The position numbers were made by a program, and so were the translations under genes. The notes beneath the pieces are model-generated. The model ran no database searches. It was given only the letters and a program-made list of their open reading frames with translations, and was not told where the DNA came from. Of a stretch of DNA of 64,000 nucleotides, positions 1 to 8,799 are shown one piece after another. Where the stretch lies: NCBI GenBank assembly GCA_020350725.1, contig CP070719.1, forward strand, positions 2,514,794 through 2,578,793, in the 5' to 3' direction. The stretch is from a bacterium. Its GTDB lineage: Bacteria; BMS3Abin14. Within the stretch, counting starts at the first letter, position 1; each line of letters opens with the position of its first letter.

Positions 1-1335
1 TCCGGCCTGGTGCGCGGTCTTTCCAACAAGGAGATCACACCCGAGTTCGCGTCACGTCTGGGAGCTGCTTTCGGCGCCACCCTGCCGGACCGGTCGGCGG
101 TGTCCGTTTCCCGGGGAATTCACCGGGCGGCAAGGATGATCAGCGATGCCCTGAATGCAGGGGTCCTGTCGGTGGGAATCGACGTCCACGATTACGGTGT
201 CGTTCCCATTCCCCTCTCCAGGCACCAGATGACCGGCCAGGGTGAGACGGGCGGCCTGCATGTGCGGCGGTCGCCCTCGGACCCTGAGGTCATGGAGGTC
301 CGCATGTTCCGGGAGGGTGGGCGGGAACTCGCCACCAACGAGAGGAACGAAGTGGACCGTCTCTTTTTTCGCATGGACTTCAAGAGGGCCGGCGTCGAAG
401 GTGCTGGAACCATCAGCTATCCCCACTTTGGAACCGAGTTCTACGAGAAGAGCTACCTGAAGGGGATCAACCGTGAGGCATTATCCAAAAGGCGTATGCG
501 GGTGGTCGTCGATTACTCCCACGGCAGCACGTTGAAAGTCCTGCCCGGTCTTCTGGGCAGGATCGGCGTTGAGGTCATCTCTCTGAACGCACACCTCGAT
601 GAGGAGCGTGCCACCCGGACGACCAAGGAGTTCGACAGGGCTGTCCGCCAGATCTCCGATATCGTAAGGAGGCTCAGGACAAACCTGGGGGCCATTGTCA
701 GCGCAAGCGGCGAAACCCTCTTCCTCATCGACGATACGGGGCGGTGGATCGACGGGGGAAAGGTGCTGCAGATCATATCCCTCCTGTCTTTTCAGACCAA
801 TCCCGGCGCCAAGGTCGCGGTTCCGGTCAGTGCCAGCGGCAACCTCGAGAAGATAGCCGGAGATTACGGCGGACAGATCATCCGGACACCTATTCTGCCG
901 CCCTCGATCCTCGACAGTGCGTCCGCTAACGGAGCCTTCATGGCCGGCAGCGGGGAGGGCGGGATCGCCTTTCTCGGATTTCACCCCTCCTTCGATGCCA
1001 TGTACGGCCTCGGTAAGATCATCGAGATGCTGGCCGTCACGGGACGTTCACTCAGTGATCTGGTTGACTCGCTCCCTGAGGCCTATCTGCAGCGCAGCAT
1101 CGTCCCCTGTCCATGGGAGATGAAAGGACAGGTCATGAGACGGCTCGTGGAGGAATTGGGCGAGGAGGTAAAGGATAACGAGGGGGTCCGGTTCGTCGAG
1201 GACGGCGGGTGGATCCTCATCTACCCCAGCTCCAACCACGCCTGTTTCAACATATTTGCCGAGAGCTCCAAGCGGGACCTGACCCGGAACCTGGTGAAGA
1301 AGTGGTCCAGGAAGGTCGAGGAGATGCAGGATTGA
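1..1335 (+). CDS. C-terminal part of a phosphomannomutase/phosphoglucomutase-like protein, probably of a nucleotidyltransferase-PMM fusion (5' end outside window)
   Basis: The reading frame is open from base 1 (S-G-L-V-R-G-L...), so the GTG at 10 is probably internal and the gene is cut by the window edge. The visible ~444 residues follow the alpha-D-phosphohexomutase fold as found at the C-terminus of mannose-1-phosphate guanylyltransferase fusions: 'TGGLHVRRSPSDPEV' near residue 80 and 'VDYSHGSTLKVLP' near 170. The catalytic serine loop (TxSHNP) and the Mg-binding DxDxDR loop of true mutases are not visible. Where the Mg loop should be, the sequence reads 'SASGETLFLIDDTG'. I infer a degenerate, perhaps structural or regulatory, mutase domain. 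It stands about 90 bp upstream of the FtsB-like gene and may share its transcript. Confidence 0.75.
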   Translation, partial: SGLVRGLSNKEITPEFASRLGAAFGATLPDRSAVSVSRGIHRAARMISDALNAGVLSVGIDVHDYGVVPIPLSRHQMTGQGETGGLHVRRSPSDPEVMEVRMFREGGRELATNERNEVDRLFFRMDFKRAGVEGAGTISYPHFGTEFYEKSYLKGINREALSKRRMRVVVDYSHGSTLKVLPGLLGRIGVEVISLNAHLDEERATRTTKEFDRAVRQISDIVRRLRTNLGAIVSASGETLFLIDDTGRWIDGGKVLQIISLLSFQTNPGAKVAVPVSASGNLEKIAGDYGGQIIRTPILPPSILDSASANGAFMAGSGEGGIAFLGFHPSFDAMYGLGKIIEMLAVTGRSLSDLVDSLPEAYLQRSIVPCPWEMKGQVMRRLVEELGEEVKDNEGVRFVEDGGWILIYPSSNHACFNIFAESSKRDLTRNLVKKWSRKVEEMQD

Positions 1336-1425
1336 GAGGCGGGCGATCCCGTCAGGGGATTTTTTGAAGGTCGGCATTTCCGGCGGGGTGTGGTATACGT
1401 TCTGGGATCACCGGGCGGAACCGAG

Positions 1426-1731
1426 ATGATGAAGAGAGGGAAGAACATAGTGATGGCCGTCCTCGCAGTGGCGCTGACCGCCGTTCTGGTTTACGGCTTT
1501 GCGGGCCCCCAGGGGTTCATCCGCCTCAGCCAGATGGTCCACCGCAGGAACGACCTCAGGACCAGGGTCCAGGATCTTGAGAGGACCAATGCGGTGATCG
1601 CCAGGGAGATCGACCTCCTCCGCTCCGATGAAGGGACCATTGAGGATCTGGCCAGGACGCGTCTGGGAATGGTAAGGTCCGGTGAGATCGTCTATATCTT
1701 TCCCGAAAAAGGCGAGGACGCGGGGAAGTGA
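1426..1731 (+). CDS. ftsB: FtsB/DivIC-family septum formation initiator
   Basis: A small bitopic membrane protein of about 101 residues. One transmembrane segment (~residues 6-24, 'VMAVLAVALTAVLVYGFAG') is followed by a periplasmic coiled coil (~28-70) and the family-typical 'DLARTRLGMVRSGEIVYIF' tail. In known FtsB proteins this links FtsQ and FtsL at the divisome. The frame is open from a GTG at 1390, but ATG 1426 (or 1429) puts the membrane segment in its normal position and has a GGGCGGA-like ribosome site just upstream. Its stop overlaps the GTG start of the next gene (GTGA), which suggests translational coupling. Confidence 0.75.
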   Translation: MMKRGKNIVMAVLAVALTAVLVYGFAGPQGFIRLSQMVHRRNDLRTRVQDLERTNAVIAREIDLLRSDEGTIEDLARTRLGMVRSGEIVYIFPEKGEDAGK

Positions 1732-3863
1732 ATTCCGGCATCAGGTGGCCATGGCCTTCGGTCATCCTGATCATTCTGTTCATCCTCTCAGGCGGATTTC
1801 TGTTCTTCCCCTCCCCGGTAGACGGGCTGTCCTGGTACCCGGTCCATCTCCTCACGGCTGCAGCTGTGCTCGGTCTTACCCTGTTCGTACCCGTGGGGAG
1901 GAGAGGGGCAAGGGAGCGCCTCGCAGCCCTTCCCTTCCAGTCCGCGGTCCTGGTCGTCTCCGCGGCCGCGGTCAAGATCCTCCTCGATCGGATCCCCCTT
2001 GTTCCGCTGGTCTTTTTTCTCGCTTTTCCCTTCTCCGTATTCGCCTCGCGCCTGAGCCTGTTCTGGATCCCGGGGGCCGTCCTGGGTGCGATGGCCACTG
2101 GTCTGTGGATCTTCCAGGCGAACCCTTACCTCGCCCAGTGGGCTTCCGCATTCGCCCTTTTCAGCCTCGCTCTGACCTTGGCCATGGCCGGACGCTCGGA
2201 CCGTTATGACTCCCTGCGGAGGAGATACGACAGGATCCTTGCCGACGCCAGGGACATGGGCCGGCGGATCAGCGAACTGGACCTGGACACGGCCGGTCTC
2301 GAGTTCCTCTCCCAGCGGGAGAGGATGAAAACGTCCGCGGTCCTGGAGGAGGATGAGCTTCTTCAGAGGTCCATGGAACTCGGTCGCCATCTGCTGAACG
2401 CCACAGCGGCTATTCTGCTTGTCCCGGAGAATTCCGGCATGTACCGAGTAAGAGCCGCCACCGTATCGAGATCCTACTCCGGGCGGGTCACCAATGAGCC
2501 CATCCCGGGCGACAGCGGGATCATCAGCCTGGCGAGGGAAAGGGGAGGGCATCTGGTCGTCAACGACATCCGCCCCGGATCCCCGATCGTTCCCCTGTAC
2601 AATGACACGGTGCCGGTGAGGTCTCTGATGGTCAAAATCCCCCGCTCGGATCCTTCCGGGGACGGCCGCCACCCGGACCACATCCTTTACTTCGACAGCC
2701 TGCATCAGGATGCTTTCCCCGATGACCCTGTTCTGGAAGCCCGCCTGAACATCTTCTGCGGGTTCCTCTCCCAGATCATGAAAAGAGATTCCCTCCTGAA
2801 GAAAGTCACATGGGAGGTCCGGTCAAAGGCCGCCATCTCCAGGTATGCACAGAGCCTGACGAGAACCCTCGATCCCGAGGAGATCGCCAGGGGGGCCGTG
2901 AAGGCCATCCAGAAGGCCGTCCCGAGATGCGAGGGCGCCGCGTTTCTCCTGAACGACGACCGGGTGGTCGTGGTCTGCGCCAGAGGAGATGCACTCCAGT
3001 CCCTGCAGGGTTCCGTCATACAGAGGACGGAATCAAGCCAGATCGGCCTCCTGTTGAAGGTGGGTCGCGAGATCATCCTGGGAAGCCGGCGCACGAAACA
3101 GTCCCCCTACTTCCACGCGAACGAGAACCTGGGCCGCATAGCCTCCTTCGCCGCCGTCCCCAGTCACATCAACGAGGAGGGCGAGGATCGCCTTTTCGCC
3201 GTTCTGGTGGGCGTCTCCTCCCACGAGGAGGTGTTCGACCGGGAGTCCGTCTCCGATATCAGGGCCATCGCGGACATCACGGCTCAGGCCCTTGCGAACG
3301 CCCTCAAGCACAGGAAGATAGAGGAGCTTTCCCGGACCGACGGTCTGACCGGTCTGCTGAACCACAGGACCTTTCAGGAGGTGCTGGCCAGCAGGATCGA
3401 GAGGGTGGGAAGGGAGTACGAGAGATCCCTCGCTGTTGTGATGGTGGATGTGGACCATTTCAAGGAGGTCAACGACGTCTACGGCCATCCTGTCGGGGAC
3501 GAGGTGCTCAGGGAACTGGCCGGCCTGCTCAAGACCGGCGTGCGTGAACTCGATGCCGTGGCCCGATACGGCGGTGAGGAATTTGCCCTCGTCCTGGACA
3601 ACGTCGACGACCGGATGGCGAGAAAGATCACCGAGAAACTCAAGCAGGCCGTTGATCGGCATGAATTCCGCACGGCCGCCGGTTCCCTCCACCTCACGGT
3701 GAGCATGGGTTACGCCGTTCTCACGCAGGGTGACACCGTCTCCAAACAGGAGATCCTGGACATGGCCGATCGAGCATTGTACAGCGCCAAGAGGGGAGGA
3801 CGAAACCGGACTGTCGATTACCGGGACCTGAAGGGATCGAGCGCCCCAATGGCACGTCCATGA
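1728..3863 (+). CDS. Membrane-anchored GAF-GAF-GGDEF diguanylate cyclase
   Basis: A 711-residue protein. The N-terminus (~1-160) is a run of hydrophobic helices. A helical linker follows, then two GAF-like sensory regions (~205-350 and ~370-525) and a C-terminal GGDEF domain (~540-700). The domain carries the signature 'RYGGEEFAL' and an RxxD motif (RELD) five residues before GGEEF, the usual position of the c-di-GMP inhibitory I-site. It should make c-di-GMP from two GTP at the inner membrane and be product-inhibited. The GTG start overlaps the stop of the FtsB-like gene by 4 bases. Twenty-five bases after its stop the nitrilase-like gene starts with a strong GGGAGG site, so the three genes probably form one transcript. 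Confidence 0.88.
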   Translation: MNSGIRWPWPSVILIILFILSGGFLFFPSPVDGLSWYPVHLLTAAAVLGLTLFVPVGRRGARERLAALPFQSAVLVVSAAAVKILLDRIPLVPLVFFLAFPFSVFASRLSLFWIPGAVLGAMATGLWIFQANPYLAQWASAFALFSLALTLAMAGRSDRYDSLRRRYDRILADARDMGRRISELDLDTAGLEFLSQRERMKTSAVLEEDELLQRSMELGRHLLNATAAILLVPENSGMYRVRAATVSRSYSGRVTNEPIPGDSGIISLARERGGHLVVNDIRPGSPIVPLYNDTVPVRSLMVKIPRSDPSGDGRHPDHILYFDSLHQDAFPDDPVLEARLNIFCGFLSQIMKRDSLLKKVTWEVRSKAAISRYAQSLTRTLDPEEIARGAVKAIQKAVPRCEGAAFLLNDDRVVVVCARGDALQSLQGSVIQRTESSQIGLLLKVGREIILGSRRTKQSPYFHANENLGRIASFAAVPSHINEEGEDRLFAVLVGVSSHEEVFDRESVSDIRAIADITAQALANALKHRKIEELSRTDGLTGLLNHRTFQEVLASRIERVGREYERSLAVVMVDVDHFKEVNDVYGHPVGDEVLRELAGLLKTGVRELDAVARYGGEEFALVLDNVDDRMARKITEKLKQAVDRHEFRTAAGSLHLTVSMGYAVLTQGDTVSKQEILDMADRALYSAKRGGRNRTVDYRDLKGSSAPMARP

Positions 3864-3888
3864 TAACGCCGTCATCAGGGAGGAAAAA

Positions 3889-4770
3889 ATGCTGAAAGTC
3901 GCCGCAATCCAATTTTCCAGCCAGGGCAGCAAAGGGGAGAATATAGATAAGATGCTGGAACTCTCGACCCTGGCCGTGGAACGGGGAGCCAAACTCATCG
4001 CCTATCCCGAACTGTGCACGACAAGATGGTTCCCTTCGAAGATGAGGCAGGCGAACTTCGATCTGGCCGAGACCATCCCCGGACCGACCGTCGACAGGCT
4101 TTCCCGCTTCGCGGCGGAGAACGACGTCGTGATCGTGTCCCCCATCTTCGAGAGGGGGGGGAGGGGAAAATATTACAACAGTTCCGCCGTGATCGACGCC
4201 AACGGTGCTCTTCTGGGGGTCTACCGCAAGGTGCACGTGCCCCACGTGAAGGGCTGGCACGAGACCTTCTATTTCCTCCCCGGTGATCTGGGTTTCCCCG
4301 TGTTCCACACCAAGGTCTGCCGGATCGGGGTCCAGATGAGCTGGGACCTGTTTTTCCCGGAGGGGACGAGGATATTGGCTCTGAAGGGAGCCCAGCTGGT
4401 GGTCGCTCCCACCTCCAATGCCCATGCCAGCCACGACAGGTGGGAGAGGATGATCGCCGGCAATGCCATCGCCAATGGGGTCTTCTGCCTCAGGGTCAAC
4501 AGGGTCGGCCGGGAGGATAGCCAGTCGTTCTACGGTAAGAGCTTCTGCATGGACCCGCACGGTGACCTGATCCACCGGGCGGCAGGCGGCAGGGATGCCG
4601 TTCACCTGAGCGGCGTCGACCTGGCGGAGATCGACAGAACGAGGGACGAGTGGGCCTTCTTCCGGGACCGGCGGGAGGAGGCCTACGAGGACCTGAAGGC
4701 CCGCTACAGGGGAGCCGACCGGTTGGGGCTCCCCGCCGCCAAATATTCCGGGTCGGTTCTGGGTGATTAG
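3889..4770 (+). CDS. Nitrilase-superfamily (carbon-nitrogen hydrolase) protein with the nucleophile Cys replaced by Ser
   Basis: A 293-residue protein close to the N-carbamoylputrescine amidase/beta-ureidopropionase branch. The catalytic Glu lies in 'AYPELCTTRWF' (~residue 43). The catalytic Lys lies in 'VYRKVHVPHVKGWHETFY' (~109). The nucleophile elbow, normally GVQICWDxWFPEA, reads 'GVQMSWDLFFPEG' (~144-156). The codon is AGC, so the Cys is a Ser. Known nitrilases need this Cys for the thioester intermediate, so the protein may be an inactive or re-purposed member, for example a binding or regulatory protein. The start is supported by GGGAGGAAAAA upstream. The downstream spacer is a word-repeat array. 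Confidence 0.85.
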   Translation: MLKVAAIQFSSQGSKGENIDKMLELSTLAVERGAKLIAYPELCTTRWFPSKMRQANFDLAETIPGPTVDRLSRFAAENDVVIVSPIFERGGRGKYYNSSAVIDANGALLGVYRKVHVPHVKGWHETFYFLPGDLGFPVFHTKVCRIGVQMSWDLFFPEGTRILALKGAQLVVAPTSNAHASHDRWERMIAGNAIANGVFCLRVNRVGREDSQSFYGKSFCMDPHGDLIHRAAGGRDAVHLSGVDLAEIDRTRDEWAFFRDRREEAYEDLKARYRGADRLGLPAAKYSGSVLGD

Positions 4771-4814
4771 GATCTCGGCCAGGGGAAAAGGGACCGACGA
4801 TATAGCCCTGGACG

Positions 4815-4934
4815 CTGGACATGAAACAATGGACATTGGAGGGTAGAGATTAGACATGAGACATTGGAGATTAGAGATTAGAAAATAGAAATTAGACATT
4901 GGAGATTGGCGATTGGAGAATAGAGATTGGAGAT
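4815..4934 (+). repeat. Intergenic word array, ATTGGAGATTAGA family
   Basis: About 120 bases made almost wholly of variants of ATTGGAGATT, AGAGATTAG and GACATTGGAG, all in one orientation. The same words recur at 43034-43115, where a reverse-complement arm follows. No ORF of note lies here. It separates the nitrilase-like gene from the exported protein gene. Confidence 0.8.
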
Positions 4935-5010
4935 CGGGCAGGGGAGGCCCCCCCTGGGCGTTGAACGCCGGTTGCCCCTTCAGGGGCCTGCCGGTCGGAG
5001 GGCAACGGTA

Positions 5011-5661
5011 ATGAGAAAAGGACCCCGCTCCGTGTTCCCGGTCATCGCTGCCTGCCTCCTGCTGGCGATCGAATGCCGGCCTGTGGCTCCGGGACCCGGG
5101 ATCGAATACGGATTTGCCACCGAAAGGGAGAGGGAGATCTCGGCCGTATTCCGCCGGCACACGGGCCGTGTGGAGGTGTACAGAGGTTATCTGAACGTCT
5201 TCTCGGCCCGCGCACTCTACCTCTCCAGGGAAGTCACGGAGGCGGCCGTGGACTGGGAGGCCGACTCCCGGCTGCTGTCTCCTGAGGCGAAAGAAAGGAT
5301 CTACCGGCTGGCCTCACCGGAGGATGAGCGCTGCATAAGATTCCTCGTCGCCTTCTATGCGCGAGGGAACGGCGTCTCTCTGGAACATCCGGATTCACCG
5401 TGGCAGATTCGTATGGTGGGTCCGGACGGCCGCTACGTCGAGGCCGACCGCATCAGTACGGCCGACACGGTCGGCCCGATCTACCTCAGATTTCTTCCCT
5501 GGGACCTGTCCTGGTCCAAGCTTTACCTCGTGTGTTTCCCCCCGACGGAGGGGGAGGCCGATCCCGATGGAAGGGGTGTCGACCTTCTCTTCACGGGTCC
5601 GGACGGACGGGGCGGCATGCACATCATGACCAGGTCCCATCCTGAGGATAGCGGACCATGA
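5011..5661 (+). CDS. Uncharacterised exported or lipoprotein-like protein
   Basis: A 216-residue product not recognised as any named family. The ATG at 5011 is preferred over the upstream in-frame ATG (4927), which lies in the repeat spacer. It has GGAGG nine bases upstream and is followed at once by an export signal (MRKGPRS then 'VFPVIAACLLLAIECRP'). A Cys follows the hydrophobic core, but the -1 residue is Glu, so a lipobox is doubtful. The mature part is mixed alpha/beta with no obvious catalytic motif and a C-terminal portion rich in beta-prone segments ('SKLYLVCFPPTEGEADPDG'). Its stop overlaps the tsaB start by ATGA, so the two are probably co-translated. Confidence 0.6.
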   Translation: MRKGPRSVFPVIAACLLLAIECRPVAPGPGIEYGFATEREREISAVFRRHTGRVEVYRGYLNVFSARALYLSREVTEAAVDWEADSRLLSPEAKERIYRLASPEDERCIRFLVAFYARGNGVSLEHPDSPWQIRMVGPDGRYVEADRISTADTVGPIYLRFLPWDLSWSKLYLVCFPPTEGEADPDGRGVDLLFTGPDGRGGMHIMTRSHPEDSGP

Positions 5662-6356
5662 TCATGGTGGCTGCCGACACCTCGACGCCTTCGCCCAGCG
5701 TAGCCTTTGGCAGGGTGCCGGGAGAATCCGTCGGGAGGTCCCTGGATCCAGGCCGTCCCCACAGCGAAACCCTCCTGCCGGCAATAGACGGATTGCTCAG
5801 GGATTCCGGTGTCGGGAGGGAATCGGTCCAGGCGCTCGCCATAGGCACGGGCCCGGGGATGTTCACGGGGCTCAGGGTGGGGCTGGCGACCTTCCAGGGA
5901 TGGGCCTACACCGCCGGCCTCCCCATCGTCCCCGTTCCGTCACTGGACGCCCTCGCGTGGCCTTACATCCTGGAAGGCAGGAAAACCCTGGTTGTGTCGG
6001 ATGCCCGCAAGGGAGAGATCTATGCCGCCCTGTATGCCGGACTGGGTGAGGACGGTCTTCCGCTCCTTCAGAGGGCCGTCGCCCTTGTCAGGCCGGCCGG
6101 CCTGAGGGAATGGCTCGGGGGGACCGCTGTTCCTGGCACCGTCGCCCTGGGGACGGGGCTGGACCTTGCCGCGCCGGGCCTGGAGGGCCTCGGCGGAATT
6201 AAGCCCTTGCCCGATGCCTGCCCTTACCCCATGGCCGTCCACGTTCTCGACATCGCCTGGAGGCTCCTCGATCTCGACAGGACCGTTTCCCCCTCGGAGC
6301 TGAAACCCACCTATGTCCGGCCGCCGGACGCGATCCCCGCGACCGGGAGAAAATAG
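5658..6356 (+). CDS. tsaB: tRNA N6-threonylcarbamoyladenosine biosynthesis protein TsaB
   Basis: A 232-residue ASKHA-fold protein. It has the N-terminal 'VAADTSTPSPSVAF' motif, 'HSETLLPAIDGLL' near residue 35 and the family hallmark 'GTGPGMFTGLRVGLATFQGWA' near 68. In known systems TsaB partners TsaD (and TsaE) in the transfer of threonylcarbamoyl to A37 of ANN-decoding tRNAs. The first ATG overlaps the stop of the preceding exported-protein gene. The rimI gene follows 50 bp downstream, the usual tsaB-rimI pairing. TsaD is not in this window. Confidence 0.88.
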   Translation: MIMVAADTSTPSPSVAFGRVPGESVGRSLDPGRPHSETLLPAIDGLLRDSGVGRESVQALAIGTGPGMFTGLRVGLATFQGWAYTAGLPIVPVPSLDALAWPYILEGRKTLVVSDARKGEIYAALYAGLGEDGLPLLQRAVALVRPAGLREWLGGTAVPGTVALGTGLDLAAPGLEGLGGIKPLPDACPYPMAVHVLDIAWRLLDLDRTVSPSELKPTYVRPPDAIPATGRK

Positions 6357-6406
6357 GACAGGGGGCGGTCCTTCACGGAGCGGGGGTAGGGGACCGAAAC
6401 GAACGG

Positions 6407-6955
6407 ATGGAAAACAATATACCAAAGTCTGACTTGAGGATCCGGCCCATGATCGCGGCGGACCTCGAAGAGGTTCTCGTCATCGAGGGAGAATCCTTCT
6501 CCCACCCCTGGTCTCGGCGGAACTTCCTGGAGGAGCTGGACAGGGGAACCCTCGGCAGGTGTCTGGTGTCCGAGATAGGAGAGGGTTCGGGAGACGACAG
6601 CCGGGTTTCCGTGGAGATGCGGATCTGTGGTTATATCATGGCATGGTTTGTCGCCGATGAGGTCCACATAACGAATCTCGCGGTGGCATCCCGGCACAGG
6701 AAGCGCGGCGTCGCCCGGAGCCTGATCCAGCGTCTGATAGACGATGCCGTCGGAGAGGGAGCGGGGTGGTGCGTTCTCGAGGTTCGAGAATCCAATCTCG
6801 CCGCCAGGTCGCTCTACGAGGGAATGGGCTTCCATCATCTGGGGGTCAGACGGCGGTACTATCGTAACGGCGAGGATGCCTTGGTGATGGGGAAGGAACT
6901 GAGGGCGCGGACCGAGTCCGATGAACAGGACGAAGACGGAACGGCCGATCCTTGA
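6407..6955 (+). CDS. rimI: GNAT acetyltransferase RimI (ribosomal protein S18-alanine N-acetyltransferase type)
   Basis: A 182-residue GNAT domain: 'IRPMIAADLEEVLVIEGESFSHPWSRRNF' at the N-terminus, the acetyl-CoA binding segment 'LAVASRHRKRGVARSLIQRLI' (~100-120), and 'LEVRESNLAARSLYEGMGFHHLGVRRRYY' near the C-terminus, all typical of RimI. The protein should acetylate an N-terminal alpha-amino group, classically on ribosomal protein S18. Adjacency to tsaB supports the name. The hydrophilic C-terminal tail after 'MGKELRARTES' is slightly longer than in E. coli RimI. Confidence 0.85.
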   Translation: MENNIPKSDLRIRPMIAADLEEVLVIEGESFSHPWSRRNFLEELDRGTLGRCLVSEIGEGSGDDSRVSVEMRICGYIMAWFVADEVHITNLAVASRHRKRGVARSLIQRLIDDAVGEGAGWCVLEVRESNLAARSLYEGMGFHHLGVRRRYYRNGEDALVMGKELRARTESDEQDEDGTADP

Positions 6956-7094
6956 CCGCAGAGTGCACGGGGGAACCCAAGGGGGAGATCCGGGTCCTGG
7001 ATCCGGACCGGCGAACCAGGTCCCGGGGAATGAAGGTGCGCCTGCGTCCTGATTTTTCTTGCTCTTCCCCGCTGTCCGGTTTCCATACTCCTTT

Positions 7095-7143
7095 TTGATC
7101 CACGTCAAAACGGGGCCTGAATCCCTGTGGTATAATTTCGGGA
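7095..7143 (+). promoter_or_regulatory. FNR/DNR-type box and extended -10 promoter of the HAO-family gene
   Basis: TTGATCCACGTCAA at 7095-7108 fits the Crp/Fnr-family pattern TTGAT-N4-(A/G)TCAA. An extended -10, TGGTATAAT, ends at 7136, so the predicted transcript start is near 7143. The centre of the box (7101.5) then lies at -41.5, the classical class II activator position. No good -35 is seen, as expected for an activator-dependent promoter. The leader to the HAO start is about 125 bases. The rest of the 6956-7268 spacer shows no gene. Confidence 0.72.
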
Positions 7144-7268
7144 AATAAGGAGCGAGAGACGATCCACGGAAGGGCCAACGGACGCAGGGAGGTGAACGGG
7201 AGAAAAATGCCGTTGAGAACGGGGTTGATGTTCTCCGGATGCAGGAGAACAAAAGGGGAGGGTTATCC

Positions 7269-8603
7269 ATGAGAAAGATCGTTGTCTTTTCACTTGTCGT
7301 CATTATCGTGTCGATGCTTTCTGTGCCTGCTTTCGCCGCGGGCAAATTTTCCGATGAGACCAAGGAGTGTCTGCAATGCCACGATGCAATGCCGGGCATC
7401 GTCATCCAGTGGAGCAAGAGTTCCCATTGGAACGCCGGCGTCGGGTGCTACGAATGCCACAGGGCTGGCAAGGATGACCCCGACGCCATGGAACACAACG
7501 ATTTCACCATTTCCATCATCGTCTCGCCCAAGGATTGCGGGCAGTGCCACGAGAGGGAGACAGCCGAGCAGGAGGCCAGCCATCACGCTGAAGCAGGGAA
7601 TATCATCAACTCGGCCGATGGCCTCCTCGGCCAGACGGTGGGAGGACCGCCTGCGGTTGCTGTGGGCTGTCGTCAATGTCACGGGTCCGTGGTCCTGACG
7701 AATGCAGACGGCAGCCTGGATCCCTCCACCTGGCCCAATACGGGTATCGGCCGCCTCAACCCCGATGGGTCTAAAGGGTCCTGCTCGGCCTGCCACACCC
7801 GGCATAGATTCAGCAAGGAGCAGGCGAGGAAACCGGAGGTCTGCGGTAAGTGCCATCTCGGTCCCGACCATCCGCAGCTCGAGGTCTACGAGGAGTCCAA
7901 ACACGGCATCCTTTACAGGGCCTTCGAGGACGAGCTGAACATGGATCGACCCAAGTGGGTGGCGGGTGAGGACTACTTCGACGCGCCCACCTGCTCATCC
8001 TGCCACATCAGTGCCGGTGGGGGGCAGGGGGTCACCCACGATGTCGGTAAACGGTTGAGCTGGAACCTGCGCGCCCCGGTTTCGAAGAAAATGGAGAACT
8101 GGCAGGAGAAAAGGAAAGACATGCAGGATATCTGTTCCGCGTGTCACGGAGATCCTTTTGTGGCCGGTTTCTACATCCAGCTCGACGAATTTGTGGAGCT
8201 CTACGACACAAAATTCGGCATACCGGCCCAGCAGATCAGGGATCTGCTCATCAACGAGGGCGTCATCCCCAAGGGGAATTTCAACGACGAGATCGATTGG
8301 ATCTACTGGGAGCTCTGGCACCACGAGGGAAGAAGGGCCAGGCACGGGGCTGCCATGTCCGGACCTGATTACGCCTGGTGGCACGGCCTCTACGAGGTGG
8401 CCAAACACTTCTACACGGAATATCTGCCGGCGGCCGAGAGGTTGTCCAGGGAGGCCGGAAAACCAGAGGTCTACGACAGGATCATCAGTGAGTTCATCGA
8501 CAGCGATGAGAGACATGAGTGGTTCACCAAGGGGTTTGACCAGAAAAAACTCGAGAAGATCCAGAAGTACTATCAGGAGAGATACCAGCAGAAGGTTGAT
8601 TAG
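7269..8603 (+). CDS. Octaheme cytochrome c of the hydroxylamine oxidoreductase (HAO) family
   Basis: A 444-residue periplasmic protein with a Sec signal (MRKIVVFSLVVIIVSMLS...AFAAG) and eight CXXCH motifs: CLQCH, CYECH, CGQCH, CRQCH, CSACH, CGKCH, CSSCH and CSACH, between residues ~34 and ~290. The C-terminal helical part ('MSGPDYAWWHGLYEVAKHFYTEYLP') resembles HAO. Family members either oxidise hydroxylamine or hydrazine or, in anaerobes, reduce nitrite or hydroxylamine. I cannot tell from the sequence alone whether the catalytic cross-linking Tyr is present. Start chosen at ATG 7269, 8 bases after GGAGG, rather than 7239. The Fnr-type promoter suggests anaerobic or NO/nitrite-linked expression. 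No partner gene is adjacent; a NapC/NirT-type protein lies at 27237. Confidence 0.85.
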   Translation: MRKIVVFSLVVIIVSMLSVPAFAAGKFSDETKECLQCHDAMPGIVIQWSKSSHWNAGVGCYECHRAGKDDPDAMEHNDFTISIIVSPKDCGQCHERETAEQEASHHAEAGNIINSADGLLGQTVGGPPAVAVGCRQCHGSVVLTNADGSLDPSTWPNTGIGRLNPDGSKGSCSACHTRHRFSKEQARKPEVCGKCHLGPDHPQLEVYEESKHGILYRAFEDELNMDRPKWVAGEDYFDAPTCSSCHISAGGGQGVTHDVGKRLSWNLRAPVSKKMENWQEKRKDMQDICSACHGDPFVAGFYIQLDEFVELYDTKFGIPAQQIRDLLINEGVIPKGNFNDEIDWIYWELWHHEGRRARHGAAMSGPDYAWWHGLYEVAKHFYTEYLPAAERLSREAGKPEVYDRIISEFIDSDERHEWFTKGFDQKKLEKIQKYYQERYQQKVD

Positions 8604-8799
8604 CGGTTGCCCTCGACGGGGAGACGGAGCGGAGATTGTCCGCCCCGTTTCCACCGTCAATGTCGAAGATCCCGCCGCTGAGCGGACCGGGAACACAGCA
8701 GCTGAGGGACCCAACCGGCAGGGGCGAAGGGGGGATTTGAGGCTCCGTGCGAATCTGCTGTATTTATATAGAATAAAAGGTAAAATCGCCTAACCGGCC

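Noticed and set aside
3721-5160. A 479-codon minus-strand frame across the nitrilase-like gene and repeat spacer
   Set aside because: It reads through the word array (repeated NLQCLMSNLY-like peptide) and is antisense to a clear gene.
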